A stretch of DNA of 40,002 nt from Stutzerimonas stutzeri SDM-LAC (GTDB lineage: Bacteria > Pseudomonadota > Gammaproteobacteria > Pseudomonadales > Pseudomonadaceae). A program made the position numbers and the translations under genes. This document shows positions 18,138 to 27,813 of this stretch, piece by piece; the stretch's first letter is position 1; every line of letters starts with the position of its first letter. Location: assembly GCF_000235745.1 (NCBI RefSeq), contig NZ_AGSX01000084.1, positions 1-40,002 on the forward strand, given 5' to 3'. A model generated the notes under the pieces. It did no database searches. It was not told where the DNA came from and was given only the letters and a program-made list of their open reading frames with translations.

Positions 18138-20459
18138 TTATTTCCTCAGGTTCTTGGCGTTGGCGAACAGCGTGGCCATGGCGTTGTTGGCCGGTGCCGG
18201 CTTGGCTTCCGGCTTGGCCGGCTTGCGCTCGCCGCGCGCCTGGCTGCCTCGGTTGTTGCCACCGCCGCGCATGTTGTCGGCCTTCTCGCCAGGCGTGTCG
18301 CTCATGCGCATGGACAGACCGACGCGCTTGCGCGGGATATCCACTTCCATGACCTTGACCTTGACGATATCGCCGGCTTTGACCACTTCATACGGGTCTT
18401 TGACGAACTTCTCCGACAGCGCCGAGATGTGTACCAGACCATCCTGATGCACGCCGATGTCGACGAAGGCACCGAAGTTGGTCACGTTCGTTACCACCCC
18501 TTCGAGCACCATGCCGGGCGTCAGGTCGCTGAGCTTTTCCACGCCTTCCTGGAACTCGGCGGTCTTGAACTCGGGGCGCGGGTCACGACCGGGTTTTTCC
18601 AGTTCCTGAAGAATGTCGCTGACGGTGACCAGGCCGAAGCTTTCGTCGGTGAACTGCTTCGGGTCCAGGCGCTTGAGGAAGGCCGAGTCGCCAATCAGCG
18701 AGCGGATGTCGCGGCCTGTGTCGGTGGCGATGCGTTTGACCAACGGATAGGTTTCCGGGTGAACGGCCGAGGCGTCCAGCGGGTTGCTACCGTTCATCAC
18801 GCGGAGGAATCCAGCGGCCTGTTCGAAGGTCTTGTCGCCGAGGCGCGGCACCTTCTTCAGTTCACTGCGCGCGTTGAACGCGCCGTTTGCATCACGGTAG
18901 GCGACGATGTTCTGTGCCAGCGTGGTGTTCAGGCCGGAGATGCGCGCCAGCAGCGCCACCGAGGCAGTGTTGACGTCGACGCCGACGGCGTTCACGCAGT
19001 CTTCGACCACGGCATCGAGCGAGCGCGCCAGCTTGAGCTGGGAGACGTCGTGCTGATACTGGCCAACGCCGATAGCCTTGGGCTCGATCTTCACCAGTTC
19101 GGCGAGCGGGTCCTGCAGACGGCGGGCGATGGAAACGGCTCCGCGGATCGAGACGTCCAGATCCGGAAATTCCTTGGCCGCCAGTTCCGAGGCCGAATAC
19201 ACCGAGGCGCCCGCTTCGGACACCATTACCTTGGTCAGCTTCAGGCCCGGCACCGCTTTGATCAGGTCGGCAGCCAGTCGGTCACTTTCGCGGCTGGCCG
19301 TGCCGTTGCCAATGGCGATCAGGTCGACGTTGTGCTTGGCGCAGAGTTTGGCCAGCACGGCCAGCGTGCCGTCCCAGTCGTTGCGCGGCGCGTGCGGGTA
19401 GACGGTGGCAGTGTCCAGCAGCTTGCCAGTGGCATCGACCACTGCCACCTTGCAGCCGGTGCGCAGACCCGGGTCAAGGCCAAGGGTGGCGCGAGGACCA
19501 GCCGGCGCGGCCAGCAGCAGATCGTGCATGTTGCGGGCAAACACGCCGATGGCATCGTCCTCGGCCTTGTCGCGCAGCTCGCCGAGCAGATCGGTTTCCA
19601 GATGGGTGTAGAGCTTGACCTTCCAGGTCCAGCGCACCACTTCGCCCAGCCACTTGTCTGCCGCGCGACCGCGATTGGCGATGCCGAAACGCTCGCCGAT
19701 CATCACTTCGCCCGGATGCATGGTCCCGGGCGTCTCGTCGCCCACCTTCAGGCTCACGCTCAGCACGCCTTCGTTGCGGCCACGGAAGATCGCCAGCGCA
19801 CGGTGCGACGGCACGCTCTTGAGCGGCTCGTCATGTTCGAAATAGTCGCTGAACTTGGCGCCTTCGTTCTCCTTGCCCGGCACCAGCCGCGCGCTGAGCG
19901 TGGCGTTGTGGGTGAGAAAGTCGCGCAGCTTGGCCAGCAGGTCGGCATCTTCGGCGAAGCGCTCCATGAGGATGTACTTGGCGCCTTCGAGCACCGCTTT
20001 GACGTCGGCGAAGCCCTTGTCGGCATCGACGAAGCGAGTGGCTTCGGTTTCGGGATTGAGCTGTGGGTCAGCGAAAATCGCATCGGCCAACTCGCCAAGG
20101 CCGGCTTCCAGGGCAATCTGGCCCTTGGTGCGGCGCTTCTGCTTATAGGGCAGGTAGAGGTCTTCAAGGCGAGTCTTGGTATCGGCAAGGTCGATCTCGC
20201 GCTTGAGCTCTGGCGTCAGCTTGCCCTGCTCTTCGATGCTGGCGAGGATCGACGCGCGGCGGTCATCCAGCTCGCGCAGATAACGCAGGCGCTCTTCGAG
20301 TAGGCGCAGCTGCGTATCGTCGAGGCTGCCGGTGACTTCCTTGCGGTAACGGGCAATGAAGGGCACGGTCGAGCCCTCGTCGAGCAACGCCACGGTGGCG
20401 GCAACCTGTTGCGGGCGCACGCCCAGTTCAGCGGCGAGGCGGGAGTTGATGCTGTCCAT
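18138..20459 (-). CDS. tex: Tex family transcription accessory / S1 RNA-binding protein
   Basis: 773-residue nucleic-acid-binding protein. Order: helical Tex N-terminal region ([19 protein letters not shown]), YqgF/RNase H-like domain ([20 protein letters not shown]), helix-hairpin-helix repeats ([20 protein letters not shown]) and an S1 domain ([20 protein letters not shown]). A basic, disordered tail rich in Gly, Arg and Lys follows. Tex homologues influence transcription and toxin gene expression; the exact role is not settled. ATG 20459 (MDSINSRLA) gives the family N-terminus; an upstream TTG at 20480 would add seven atypical residues. Confidence 0.95.
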   Translation of the reverse strand: MDSINSRLAAELGVRPQQVAATVALLDEGSTVPFIARYRKEVTGSLDDTQLRLLEERLRYLRELDDRRASILASIEEQGKLTPELKREIDLADTKTRLEDLYLPYKQKRRTKGQIALEAGLGELADAIFADPQLNPETEATRFVDADKGFADVKAVLEGAKYILMERFAEDADLLAKLRDFLTHNATLSARLVPGKENEGAKFSDYFEHDEPLKSVPSHRALAIFRGRNEGVLSVSLKVGDETPGTMHPGEVMIGERFGIANRGRAADKWLGEVVRWTWKVKLYTHLETDLLGELRDKAEDDAIGVFARNMHDLLLAAPAGPRATLGLDPGLRTGCKVAVVDATGKLLDTATVYPHAPRNDWDGTLAVLAKLCAKHNVDLIAIGNGTASRESDRLAADLIKAVPGLKLTKVMVSEAGASVYSASELAAKEFPDLDVSIRGAVSIARRLQDPLAELVKIEPKAIGVGQYQHDVSQLKLARSLDAVVEDCVNAVGVDVNTASVALLARISGLNTTLAQNIVAYRDANGAFNARSELKKVPRLGDKTFEQAAGFLRVMNGSNPLDASAVHPETYPLVKRIATDTGRDIRSLIGDSAFLKRLDPKQFTDESFGLVTVSDILQELEKPGRDPRPEFKTAEFQEGVEKLSDLTPGMVLEGVVTNVTNFGAFVDIGVHQDGLVHISALSEKFVKDPYEVVKAGDIVKVKVMEVDIPRKRVGLSMRMSDTPGEKADNMRGGGNNRGSQARGERKPAKPEAKPAPANNAMATLFANAKNLRK

Positions 20460-20688
20460 GAACCTACCTGGGTCAGTCAAACCATGCAGGCCGGGCCTGC
20501 GCGAAAGGGCGCGATTATAAGGGCAGCGGCAGGCTTGAGGCGGGCAGTCTGACGAAAAAGCTGGTTGCTAGGCTGCCGACTCATTCCTTCGGCGCTCGGC
20601 TTCCCGCCGCAAAATCTGCTAACAATGGCTTCCAGTTGCATTTATCCACTGCGCGCATAATGCGCCGTCGATCATTCGGGGAGTTTCC

Positions 20689-21423
20689 ATGAGCAGCACT
20701 GCGCCCGCCAACGAAGGCGAAAAGATCCTGATTGTTGACGATGACGCCCGTTTGCGGCGTCTGCTCGAGCGGTTTCTTGATGAGCAGGGCTATCGTGTGC
20801 GAACCGTGGAAAGTGCCGAACAGATGGATCGTCTGCTTAGCCGCGAGCTGTTTCATCTGGTGGTACTGGACCTGATGATGCCCGGCGAAGATGGCCTCTC
20901 CGCGTGCAGCCGGCTGCGCACGGGCGGCAATCAGATTCCCATCATCATGCTCACTGCCAAAGGTGATGAGGCCAGCCGCATTCATGGGCTGGAGCAGGGC
21001 GCCGACGACTACCTGGCCAAGCCGTTCAATCCACGCGAGTTGCTGGCGCGGATTCGGGCCGTCCTGCGTCGCCAGGCACCACAGGTGCCGGGTGCGCCGG
21101 GCAGCGACGACGAGACCGTCACCTTTGGCGACTACGAGCTGTTCCTCGGCACCCGCGAGCTGAAGAAGGGTAACGAGGTGCACATGCTCACCACCGGCGA
21201 GTTCGCGGTGCTCAAGGCCCTGGTCCAGCACGCCCGCGAGCCGCTGACCCGTGACAAGCTGATGAATTTGGCCCGCGGTCGTGAGTGGGATGCGCTGGAG
21301 CGCTCCATCGACGTGCAAATTTCCCGACTGCGCCGGCTGATCGAACCGGATCCGTCCAAACCGCGCTACATCCAGACCGTCTGGGGTGTGGGTTACGTAT
21401 TCGTGCCAGATGGCAACAAGTGA
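20689..21423 (+). CDS. amgR: OmpR-family response regulator AmgR
   Basis: 244-residue DNA-binding response regulator. The receiver domain has the acidic pocket (LIVDDD, residues 14-19), phospho-acceptor Asp61 in VVLDLMMPGEDG and Lys111 in LAKPFNP. The C-terminal winged helix ends in a typical YIQTVWGVGYVFVPDGNK. In enterics this is OmpR. In P. aeruginosa the OmpR/EnvZ homologue is AmgRS, which responds to envelope stress and aminoglycosides, and the gene order here matches that locus from memory. It is followed by its kinase after an unusual 96-bp spacer containing a long hairpin. Confidence 0.93.
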   Translation: MSSTAPANEGEKILIVDDDARLRRLLERFLDEQGYRVRTVESAEQMDRLLSRELFHLVVLDLMMPGEDGLSACSRLRTGGNQIPIIMLTAKGDEASRIHGLEQGADDYLAKPFNPRELLARIRAVLRRQAPQVPGAPGSDDETVTFGDYELFLGTRELKKGNEVHMLTTGEFAVLKALVQHAREPLTRDKLMNLARGREWDALERSIDVQISRLRRLIEPDPSKPRYIQTVWGVGYVFVPDGNK

Positions 21424-21443
21424 AGCCGCAAGCTCCAGGTTTC

Positions 21444-21497
21444 AAGCTGCAAGCAGAAGCGCAAAGGCACTGCGGCCAGGTGCCTTTCTTGCAGCTT
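21444..21497 (+). promoter_or_regulatory. Long two-part hairpin between amgR and amgS
   Basis: Outer arms AAGCTGCAAG (21444-21453) and CTTGCAGCTT (21488-21497) are perfect complements. Inside, AAAGGCAC (21463-21470) pairs with GTGCCTTT (21480-21487). A TTTT run overlaps the hairpin's right end (21496-21499). It could be a partial terminator, an RNA-processing site or a translational element setting the regulator:kinase ratio. The surrounding CAAGC-rich sequence resembles a dispersed Pseudomonas repeat. Confidence 0.7.
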
Positions 21498-21519
21498 TTA
21501 ACTTGAGGCTTGGGGCTAG

Positions 21520-22839
21520 ATGAAAACTCCGCTCTGGTTCCCGCAAAGCTTCTTCGCTCGCACCCTGTGGATGGTGCTGATCGTCGTGCTGTTCTCCAAG
21601 GTGCTGATGCTCGTGTACCTGATGATGAACGAGGACGTGATGGTCGATCGTCAGTACAGCCACGGCGCGGCGTTGACTCTGCGCGCCTACTGGGCGGCCG
21701 ACGAGGAGAACCGCAAGCGTATTGCTGATGCGGCCGGGCTGCAGCGGGTCAGTGCCGAGGAAGTGCCGCCCAGCGAGTACCACTGGCCCTACACCGAAAT
21801 CTTCCAGCGACAGATGCAAACCGAACTGGGTGAGAACACCGAAGTGCGCGTGCGTATCCAGCCGCAGACGGCGATCTGGGTACGTGCGCCGGAGCTCGGC
21901 CCTGACTGGCTGCAGGTGCCGCTGTACGCCTATCCGCTGCGCGGGCAACGGATCTGGAGTGTGCTCGGCTGGTTTCTCGGGATTGGGTTGTTGTCCACCG
22001 CGGCGGCGTGGATCTTCGTCAGCCAGCTCAACCTGCCGCTCAAGCGCCTGGTCTACGCGGCGCGGCAGATCGGCAAGGGGCGCAGCGTGCGCTTGCCCAT
22101 CAGCGACACGCCGAGCGAGATGACCGAGGTCTATCGCGCGTTCAACCAGATGGCCGAGGACGTCGAGCAAGCCGGCCGCGAGCGCGAGCTGATGCTGGCC
22201 GGCGTTTCCCATGACCTGCGCACGCCGCTGACACGTTTGCGGCTGTCCCTCGAACTGATGACCAGCGATGCCGAGCTGACCGAAGACATGGTTCGCGATA
22301 TCGAGGACATGAACGCGATCCTCGACCAATTTCTCGCCTTTGTCCGCGACGGCAGTGACGAGCCGGTGGAAAGTGTCGATCTGGGTGAGCTGGTGCGTGA
22401 AGTCGTGGCGCCCTACAACCAGTACGGAGAAAGCGTTCGCCTGTGTGTCGAGCCGATGCCGCAGCTGGCGTTGCGGCGGGTTTCGATCAAGCGGCTGCTG
22501 GTCAATCTGATCGAAAATGCGTTGCGCTACGGCGGACATGCGGTCGAGGTTGCCGCCCATGTCTCGGGCGACAGTAACGCGCCCTATGTGGTCCTCAGCG
22601 TGCTCGACCGAGGTGCCGGTATCGATCCGCGGGAGCTCGGCGAGATATTCAATCCCTTCATCCGCGGCGACAAGGCTCGTGGCGGGCAGGGCGCCGGCTT
22701 GGGGTTGGCGATCGTCAAGCGGATCGCTTCGCAACATGGCGGGGTGATCGAGTTACGCAACCGCGAAGGTGGCGGGCTGGAAGCGCGGGTCAGCCTGCCA
22801 TTGGGGTTGTTGTTGCCGAGGGACGCGATAAAGCCATAA
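21520..22839 (+). CDS. amgS: EnvZ-type sensor histidine kinase AmgS
   Basis: 439-residue inner-membrane kinase: TM1 about residues 14-35, a periplasmic sensor of roughly 110 residues, TM2 about 147-168 and a HAMP linker (LNLPLKRLVYAARQI). Next are HisKA with His231 in GVSHDLRTPLTRLRL, then HATPase_c with N-box NLIENALRYGG near 328 and GAGLGLAIVKRI. Partner of AmgR just upstream. By family knowledge it senses envelope stress such as misfolded membrane protein after aminoglycoside exposure. All catalytic residues appear intact. Confidence 0.93.
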   Translation: MKTPLWFPQSFFARTLWMVLIVVLFSKVLMLVYLMMNEDVMVDRQYSHGAALTLRAYWAADEENRKRIADAAGLQRVSAEEVPPSEYHWPYTEIFQRQMQTELGENTEVRVRIQPQTAIWVRAPELGPDWLQVPLYAYPLRGQRIWSVLGWFLGIGLLSTAAAWIFVSQLNLPLKRLVYAARQIGKGRSVRLPISDTPSEMTEVYRAFNQMAEDVEQAGRERELMLAGVSHDLRTPLTRLRLSLELMTSDAELTEDMVRDIEDMNAILDQFLAFVRDGSDEPVESVDLGELVREVVAPYNQYGESVRLCVEPMPQLALRRVSIKRLLVNLIENALRYGGHAVEVAAHVSGDSNAPYVVLSVLDRGAGIDPRELGEIFNPFIRGDKARGGQGAGLGLAIVKRIASQHGGVIELRNREGGGLEARVSLPLGLLLPRDAIKP

Positions 22840-22904
22840 GCGCCGATAAGAGCGCTTGAGGCTGGAAAGCTTGACGAAGGTTTAGCGCTAGCTCACACGC
22901 TGCT

Positions 22905-22974
22905 CAGCCTTCAGCCTTCAGCCTTCAGCCTTCAGCCTTCAGCCTTCAGCCTTCAGCCTTCAGCCTTCAGCCTT
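22905..22974. repeat. Ten tandem 7-bp repeats overlapping the rimK stop codon
   Basis: Ten exact copies of CAGCCTT occupy 70 bp between the converging amgS and rimK genes. The rimK stop (TGA, 22969-22967) lies inside the last unit. On the rimK strand the unit reads AAGGCTG, so a TGA occurs at every junction and stops all three frames. Confidence 0.95.
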
Positions 22975-23872
22975 TCCCCTTCGTCCGTGTCAGGTGCGGG
23001 CCGGCGTTCTTTTCCAGGTACTGGATGATCAGCCCGGCCACATCCTTGCCAGTGGTTTCTTCGATGCCGGCCAGACCCGGCGAGGAGTTCACTTCCATCA
23101 CCAGCGGGCCATGGTTGGAGCGCAGGATATCGACACCGGCGACGCTGAGCCCCATCACCTTGGCCGCGCGGATGGCGGTCATCCGTTCTTCCGGAGTGAT
23201 CTTGATCAGGCTGGCGGTGCCGCCGCGGTGCAGGTTGGAGCGGAATTCGCCGGGCTTGGCCTGACGCTTCATGGCGGCGATTACCTTGTCGCCGACGACG
23301 AAGCAGCGGATGTCCGCACCGCCGGCTTCCTTGATGTATTCCTGCACCATGATGTCCTGCTTGAGGCCCATGAAGGCTTCGATCACCGATTCGGCGGCGG
23401 TGGCGGTTTCGCACATGACCACGCCAATGCCCTGGGTGCCTTCGAGCACCTTGATCACCAGCGGCGCGCCGTTGACCATCTGGATCAGGTCGGCGATGTC
23501 ATCCGGTGAGTGAGCGAAGCCGGTCACCGGCAGGCCGATGCCCCGGCGCGACAACAATTGCAGCGAGCGCAGCTTGTCCCGCGAGCGGGCGATGGCCACC
23601 GATTCATTCAGCGGAAACACGCCCTGCATTTCGAACTGGCGCAGCACGGCGCAGCCATAGAACGTGACCGAGGCGCCGATCCGCGGAATCACCGCGTCGA
23701 AGCCTTCCAGAGGGCGGCCGCGGTAGTGGATCTGCGGCTTGTGGCTGGCGATGTTCATGTAGGCGCGCAGCGTGTCGATGACGACCACCTCATGGCCACG
23801 TTGCTGGCCGGCCTCCACCAGACGGCGGGTCGAATACAAACGTGGATTGCGCGACAGCACGGCGATTTTCAT
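22967..23872 (-). CDS. rimK: Ribosomal protein S6 glutamate ligase RimK
   Basis: 301-residue ATP-grasp ligase that adds glutamate residues to the C-terminus of ribosomal protein S6. It begins [20 protein letters not shown] and contains ATP-grasp elements ([34 protein letters not shown] and the metal site [14 protein letters not shown]). The ATG overlaps the rimB stop in an ATGA arrangement, indicating coupled translation. In P. fluorescens RimK activity has been reported to be modulated by RimB and cyclic-di-GMP, affecting ribosome composition. The last codons and stop lie at the edge of a heptamer array. Confidence 0.95.
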   Translation of the reverse strand: MKIAVLSRNPRLYSTRRLVEAGQQRGHEVVVIDTLRAYMNIASHKPQIHYRGRPLEGFDAVIPRIGASVTFYGCAVLRQFEMQGVFPLNESVAIARSRDKLRSLQLLSRRGIGLPVTGFAHSPDDIADLIQMVNGAPLVIKVLEGTQGIGVVMCETATAAESVIEAFMGLKQDIMVQEYIKEAGGADIRCFVVGDKVIAAMKRQAKPGEFRSNLHRGGTASLIKITPEERMTAIRAAKVMGLSVAGVDILRSNHGPLVMEVNSSPGLAGIEETTGKDVAGLIIQYLEKNAGPHLTRTKGKG

Positions 23873-24336
23873 TGGGCACCGGGAGAGGTAAGAGTCTGGG
23901 GTTTTTCCTGCACGTAGGTGCGTGCGGGGTCGACCAGCCATTTGCCATCCATCAGGGCTTTTGATCCCAACAGCAGGCGATAGCGCATGGTCTTGCGACA
24001 GGTTAGGGTAAATTCCACGGGCCACAGATGCGTGCCCAGCGCCAGCAGTGTGCGAACTACATAGCGGGTCTGCACATGGCCGTTGGAGCTTTTTATCGTC
24101 TTGCGTGCGATGACCGGCGCCTCGCAGCGATGGCGTCGCTGTACGAGCGTGCCGAGGTGTGCGGTAAAGCGAACCCAGCGCTTGCCGCCGCGTTCGAATT
24201 CGCTGATATCGGTGGCATGCAATGCGGACGTGCTGGCCCCGGTATCGATCTTTGCGCGCAGGCCGACCACACCGAGCTCGGGCAGGGCGATCCATTCGCG
24301 CAAACCGATGATTGTCTGGAGGTCGGGACTGTTCAA
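23869..24336 (-). CDS. rimB: Retropepsin-like aspartic endopeptidase RimB (formerly ATP-dependent zinc protease family)
   Basis: 155-residue small protease-like protein. The motif [13 protein letters not shown] near residues 29-41 carries the catalytic Asp of retropepsin-like enzymes. A second family block is [18 protein letters not shown]. RimB proteins are reported to trim glutamates added to S6 by RimK, so the pair forms a modify/demodify module. The gene overlaps rimK by 4 bp. The only plausible start is TTG at 24336 with no clear ribosome site, so initiation may be weak. I see no rimA-like gene beside it, although the P. fluorescens operon is described as rimABK. Confidence 0.88.
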   Translation of the reverse strand: MNSPDLQTIIGLREWIALPELGVVGLRAKIDTGASTSALHATDISEFERGGKRWVRFTAHLGTLVQRRHRCEAPVIARKTIKSSNGHVQTRYVVRTLLALGTHLWPVEFTLTCRKTMRYRLLLGSKALMDGKWLVDPARTYVQEKPQTLTSPGAQ

Positions 24337-24435
24337 AAAGTGTATCCAGTAAATTTCCGCGCATTCTAGACAGGCTGCATGACAACCGCATCTCCCTGTT
24401 CCAACCTATGACAACGAGACGCCAGACAGAGTTGA

Positions 24436-24834
24436 ATGATGAGTGAGAAAGATGACGGCAAGGTCCGTCTGGACAAGTGGCTGTGGGCGGCACGTTTCTT
24501 CAAGACACGGGCGCTGGCAAAGGCGGCCATCGAGGGTGGCAAGGTGCACTGCCGCGGTGAGCGGTGCAAGCCAAGCAAGGAGCCGAAGCTTGGCGAAGAG
24601 CTGGTGATTCGTGCGGGCTTCGATGAGCGCACGGTGGTGATCCGTGCGCTGTCGGCGGTGCGCAAGGGCGCGCCTGAGGCGCAACTGCTCTATGAAGAAA
24701 CGGCCGAAAGCCTGTCCCGCCGCGAAAGCGCCGCCGCCATGCGTAAAGCCGGAAGCCTGGGTGTGGAAACCGACGGTAAACCCAGTAAGAAGCAACGCCG
24801 CGCCTTGCAGCGCTTTCGTTCCGACGCCGGTTGA
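24436..24834 (+). CDS. hslR: Heat-shock ribosome-recycling protein Hsp15 (S4 RNA-binding domain)
   Basis: 132 residues. The S4 RNA-binding domain covers the N-terminal half ([20 protein letters not shown], then [20 protein letters not shown]), and a basic C-terminal tail ([18 protein letters not shown]) follows. Hsp15 binds free 50S subunits that carry nascent chains after premature dissociation, helping recycling on heat shock. Two ATG codons are adjacent (24436 and 24439) and either could start translation. It precedes hslO, which has its own promoter in the gap. Confidence 0.93.
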   Translation: MMSEKDDGKVRLDKWLWAARFFKTRALAKAAIEGGKVHCRGERCKPSKEPKLGEELVIRAGFDERTVVIRALSAVRKGAPEAQLLYEETAESLSRRESAAAMRKAGSLGVETDGKPSKKQRRALQRFRSDAG

Positions 24835-24844
24835 ATGCGCCTGG

Positions 24845-24873
24845 TTGGACGGTCGCCACTTTCACCCTAGAAT
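24845..24873 (+). promoter_or_regulatory. Sigma-70-type promoter before hslO
   Basis: TTGGAC (24845-24850) and TAGAAT (24868-24873) are separated by exactly 17 bp, about 90 bp before the hslO start and just after the hslR stop. Both boxes match the consensus at five of six bases. I saw no clear heat-shock sigma-32 site. Confidence 0.65.
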
Positions 24874-24961
24874 GCGGTCCCTTCTCTCAGGCACCGGCAA
24901 AACGTAAGGCTCGCCGAGCCCCGCGTCGTCTTACCGGCCTGATCGCCCACCTGCTCTGGTC

Positions 24962-25861
24962 ATGCCCATGCTCGATACCGATTACACCCAACGCTTTCTC
25001 TTCGATGACACCGACGTGCGCGGCGAATGGGTCGGGCTTGAGCGCAGCTATGCCGAGGTCCTGGCCAAGCACAGCTACCCGGAACCGGTCGCTCAGTTAC
25101 TCGGCGAACTCCTCGCCGCAGCGGCGTTGCTGGTCGGCACATTAAAGTTCGATGGTCTGATGGTGTTGCAGGCGCGTTCTTCCGGGGCGGTGCCGCTGCT
25201 GATGGTCGAATGTTCCAGCGATCGGGAAGTGCGCGGCATTGCCCGTTATGACGAGGCGCTACTGACACCCGGTGCGACCTTTTCGGAACTGATGCCCGAT
25301 GGCGTTATGGCGATGACCATCGACCCGGCCAACGGGCAGCGGTACCAGGGCATTGTTGCGCTCGACGGTGTGACTCTGGCCGATAGCCTGTCCAACTATT
25401 TCGCTTCCTCGGAGCAGCTGCCGACGCGCTTCTGGTTAGCCGCCGACGGGCGTCGCGCCTGTGGCATGTTGCTGCAACAGTTGCCGGCCGATCGGATCCG
25501 CGACGGCGAAGAGCGTGAAGCCAGCTGGCAGCATCTGCGGACCCTGGCCGATACGCTGTCCGCCGAAGAGCTGCTTGGCCTCGACACCCAGACGGTATTG
25601 CATCGCCTCTATCATGAAGAGCAGGTGCGTCTGTTCGAACCGCGCTCGATTGTCTTCCGCTGCAGTTGCTCCCGCGAGCGCTCGGCCAACGCGGTGGTCA
25701 GCCTGGGTCAGCAGGATGCCGAACGACTGCTGGAGGAGCAGGGCGGGGCGATTACCATCGACTGCCAATTCTGCAATCACAGCTACCGCTTTGATGCAGC
25801 GGACATCGCGCAACTGTTCGCGGGTGCTGGGACGACTGGCCCCTCCGGTACGCGCCACTAA
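24962..25861 (+). CDS. hslO: Redox-regulated chaperone Hsp33
   Basis: 299-residue cytosolic holdase chaperone activated by oxidation. The C-terminal redox switch is intact: Cys234 and Cys236 (CSC) and Cys268 and Cys271 (CQFC), a CXC-X31-CXXC zinc site that releases zinc on oxidation. The N-terminal substrate-binding core includes [13 protein letters not shown] and typical GMTIDP-like strands ([13 protein letters not shown]). Start is ATG 24962, with an alternative ATG at 24968. It lies downstream of hslR as in many gamma-proteobacteria. Confidence 0.95.
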   Translation: MPMLDTDYTQRFLFDDTDVRGEWVGLERSYAEVLAKHSYPEPVAQLLGELLAAAALLVGTLKFDGLMVLQARSSGAVPLLMVECSSDREVRGIARYDEALLTPGATFSELMPDGVMAMTIDPANGQRYQGIVALDGVTLADSLSNYFASSEQLPTRFWLAADGRRACGMLLQQLPADRIRDGEEREASWQHLRTLADTLSAEELLGLDTQTVLHRLYHEEQVRLFEPRSIVFRCSCSRERSANAVVSLGQQDAERLLEEQGGAITIDCQFCNHSYRFDAADIAQLFAGAGTTGPSGTRH

Positions 25862-25950
25862 AAGGAAGGGGGCGTAGAACCTTTTCGCCATTACGCCCTC
25901 ATACCCAGCGCAGCGTCATTTCTGTCATAATTGCGCGCACTTTTTTTCGG

Positions 25951-25976
25951 TGTAGTCCACTGCTCCGTGGGCTACA
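25951..25976 (+). promoter_or_regulatory. Leader hairpin upstream of pckA
   Basis: TGTAGTCCAC (25951-25960) pairs with GTGGGCTACA (25967-25976) through ten pairs including one G-T, with a 6-base loop. It lies 40 bp before the pckA ATG, after a CATAAT -10-like box (about 25925-25930). It may stabilise the mRNA or affect translation; no known riboswitch is recognised. Confidence 0.5.
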
Positions 25977-26015
25977 ACAGCATGGAGGAATCGGCCCAGG
26001 GCCGACGGGAAACTC

Positions 26016-27557
26016 ATGACGCAAGCCACTAACGCCGTGTACATCGATATCAGCACCGCTCAACTGGTCGAAGAAGCCATCAAGCGCGGTGAAGGTGAAT
26101 TGGCCGCCACTGGCGCGCTCGTCGTGAAAACCGGCCACCGGACCGGTCGTTCGCCAGCTGACCGCTATATAGTCGAGGAGCCCAGCACTCAGGCCTCCAT
26201 TGCCTGGGGGCCGATCAACCGTCCGTTCCCGGCCGACAAGTTCGAAGCGCTGTGGGATCGCGTCGAGGCATTCAACCGCGACCAGGACTTCTTCGTTTCT
26301 CACGTGCATGTTGGCTCCGCCGAGGATCATTACCTGCCGGTCAAGATGACCACCGCCACCGCTTGGCAGAACCTGTTCGGTCGCCAACTGTTCATCAACC
26401 CGGAAACCTACAACCCGGCCGGCAAAGAAGAGTGGAAGGTACTCAACGTGGCCAACTTCGAGTGCGTGCCCGAGCGCGACGGCACCAATTCCGACGGTTG
26501 CGTGATCATCAACTTCGCGCAGAAGAAAGTCCTGATCGCGGGCATGCGTTACGCCGGCGAAATGAAGAAAGCGATGTTCTCGGTGCAGAACTACCTGCTG
26601 CCGGAGAAAGACGTACTGCCGATGCACTGCGCCGCCAATATTGGCGACGATGGCGACGTGACGTTGTTTTTCGGCCTCTCCGGCACTGGCAAGACCACCT
26701 TGTCGGCAGACGAATCGCGTCATCTGATCGGCGACGACGAGCACGGTTGGGGCACGGGCGTGGTGTTCAACATCGAAGGCGGCTGCTACGCCAAGTGCAT
26801 CGACCTGTCCGAGAAGAACGAGCCGGTGATCTGGAAAGCCATCCAGTTCGGTACCGTGCTGGAAAACGTCGTACTCAACGACGAGCGTGTTGCTGATTAC
26901 ACCGACGACAGCCTGACCCAGAACAGCCGCGCCGCCTACCCGCTGGAGTACGTCGAGAAGCGCTCAGAGAAGAATCTGGGTGGTGAGCCGAACGCGGTGA
27001 TCTTCCTGACCTGCGACCTGACTGGCGTTCTGCCTCCAGTGTCGATCCTCAATGAAGAGCAGGCGGCTTATCATTTCCTGTCCGGCTACACCGCGCTGGT
27101 CGGTTCCACCGAAATGGGTTCGGGCAGCGGCATCAAGTCCACCTTCTCCACCTGCTTCGGCGCGCCATTCTTCCCGCGTCCGGCCGGTGTCTACGCCGAG
27201 CTGCTGATCAAGCGCATTCAGGCGTTTGGCTCCAAGGTGTACCTGGTCAACACCGGCTGGACCGGCGGTGGCTACGGCGTCGGCAAGCGCTTCAACATCC
27301 CGACCACCCGTGCGGTGATCGCTGCAATCCAGAGCGGTGCATTGGCTGGTGCTGAAACCGAGCATCTACCGATCATCAACCTCGACGTGCCGAAGGCCGT
27401 CGAGGGCGTCGATACCCAGTTGCTCAACCCGCGCAACACCTGGGCTGATGCCAATGCTTACGATGAGGCTGCGAAGGAGCTGGCGAACAAGTTCATCGAG
27501 AACTTCAAGAAGTTCGACGTCTCCGACGCCATCCAGGCCGCTGGCCCGCAGCTCTAA
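26016..27557 (+). CDS. pckA: Phosphoenolpyruvate carboxykinase (ATP)
   Basis: 513-residue cytosolic gluconeogenic enzyme converting oxaloacetate and ATP to phosphoenolpyruvate, CO2 and ADP. Visible family elements are [15 protein letters not shown] (substrate-binding Arg), the PEPCK P-loop [11 protein letters not shown] at 220-230, the metal/lid region DDEHGWG and [12 protein letters not shown], and [14 protein letters not shown] near the C-terminus. It is the ATP rather than the GTP type. ATG start at 26016. It ends 15 bp before a strong intrinsic terminator. Confidence 0.97.
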   Translation: MTQATNAVYIDISTAQLVEEAIKRGEGELAATGALVVKTGHRTGRSPADRYIVEEPSTQASIAWGPINRPFPADKFEALWDRVEAFNRDQDFFVSHVHVGSAEDHYLPVKMTTATAWQNLFGRQLFINPETYNPAGKEEWKVLNVANFECVPERDGTNSDGCVIINFAQKKVLIAGMRYAGEMKKAMFSVQNYLLPEKDVLPMHCAANIGDDGDVTLFFGLSGTGKTTLSADESRHLIGDDEHGWGTGVVFNIEGGCYAKCIDLSEKNEPVIWKAIQFGTVLENVVLNDERVADYTDDSLTQNSRAAYPLEYVEKRSEKNLGGEPNAVIFLTCDLTGVLPPVSILNEEQAAYHFLSGYTALVGSTEMGSGSGIKSTFSTCFGAPFFPRPAGVYAELLIKRIQAFGSKVYLVNTGWTGGGYGVGKRFNIPTTRAVIAAIQSGALAGAETEHLPIINLDVPKAVEGVDTQLLNPRNTWADANAYDEAAKELANKFIENFKKFDVSDAIQAAGPQL

Positions 27558-27572
27558 GCCGTAGCGCCAAGC

Positions 27573-27606
27573 CACAAAAAAGCCGCCTTCGGGCGGCTTT
27601 TTTGTG
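27573..27606 (+). terminator. Intrinsic terminator after pckA
   Basis: CACAAAAAAGCCGCC, loop TTCG, then GGCGGCTTTTTTGTG. This is a perfect 15-bp stem with a UUCG tetraloop and a T-tract, and because the stem starts with an A-run it could also terminate transcription from the other strand. Confidence 0.95.
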
Positions 27607-27733
27607 GGCGTCTTCCTGCCATTTCAACGCACCCGATGGGCTACGGTCGTTCTCGAGGGGTTGGCTGCGAGCGCGGCGGCCCTTAACTGCGAGGGGTTGA
27701 ACCTGAATCCTTCATCGGTTCGGTCGATAACTT

Positions 27734-27749
27734 CCATCAATCATGATGG
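27734..27749. promoter_or_regulatory. Short dyad upstream of the nitroreductase gene
   Basis: CCATCA-ATCA-TGATGG lies 65 bp before the nitroreductase start, within the 207-bp gap after the pckA terminator. It could be an operator for an unlinked regulator; nothing identifies which. Confidence 0.35.
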
Positions 27750-27813
27750 ATGGATTCGGTGCCTGTTGGCGCATAGGATGACGGCCACCTTTAAAGCCTA
27801 TTGGAGCCACACC

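Noticed and set aside
17895-20303. 802-codon plus-strand open frame
   Set aside because: It is antisense to tex, whose S1 and YqgF domains are clear.
20636-20661. Sigma-70 promoter for amgR (TTGCAT and CATAAT)
   Set aside because: The spacer is only 14 bp, too short for a confident call.
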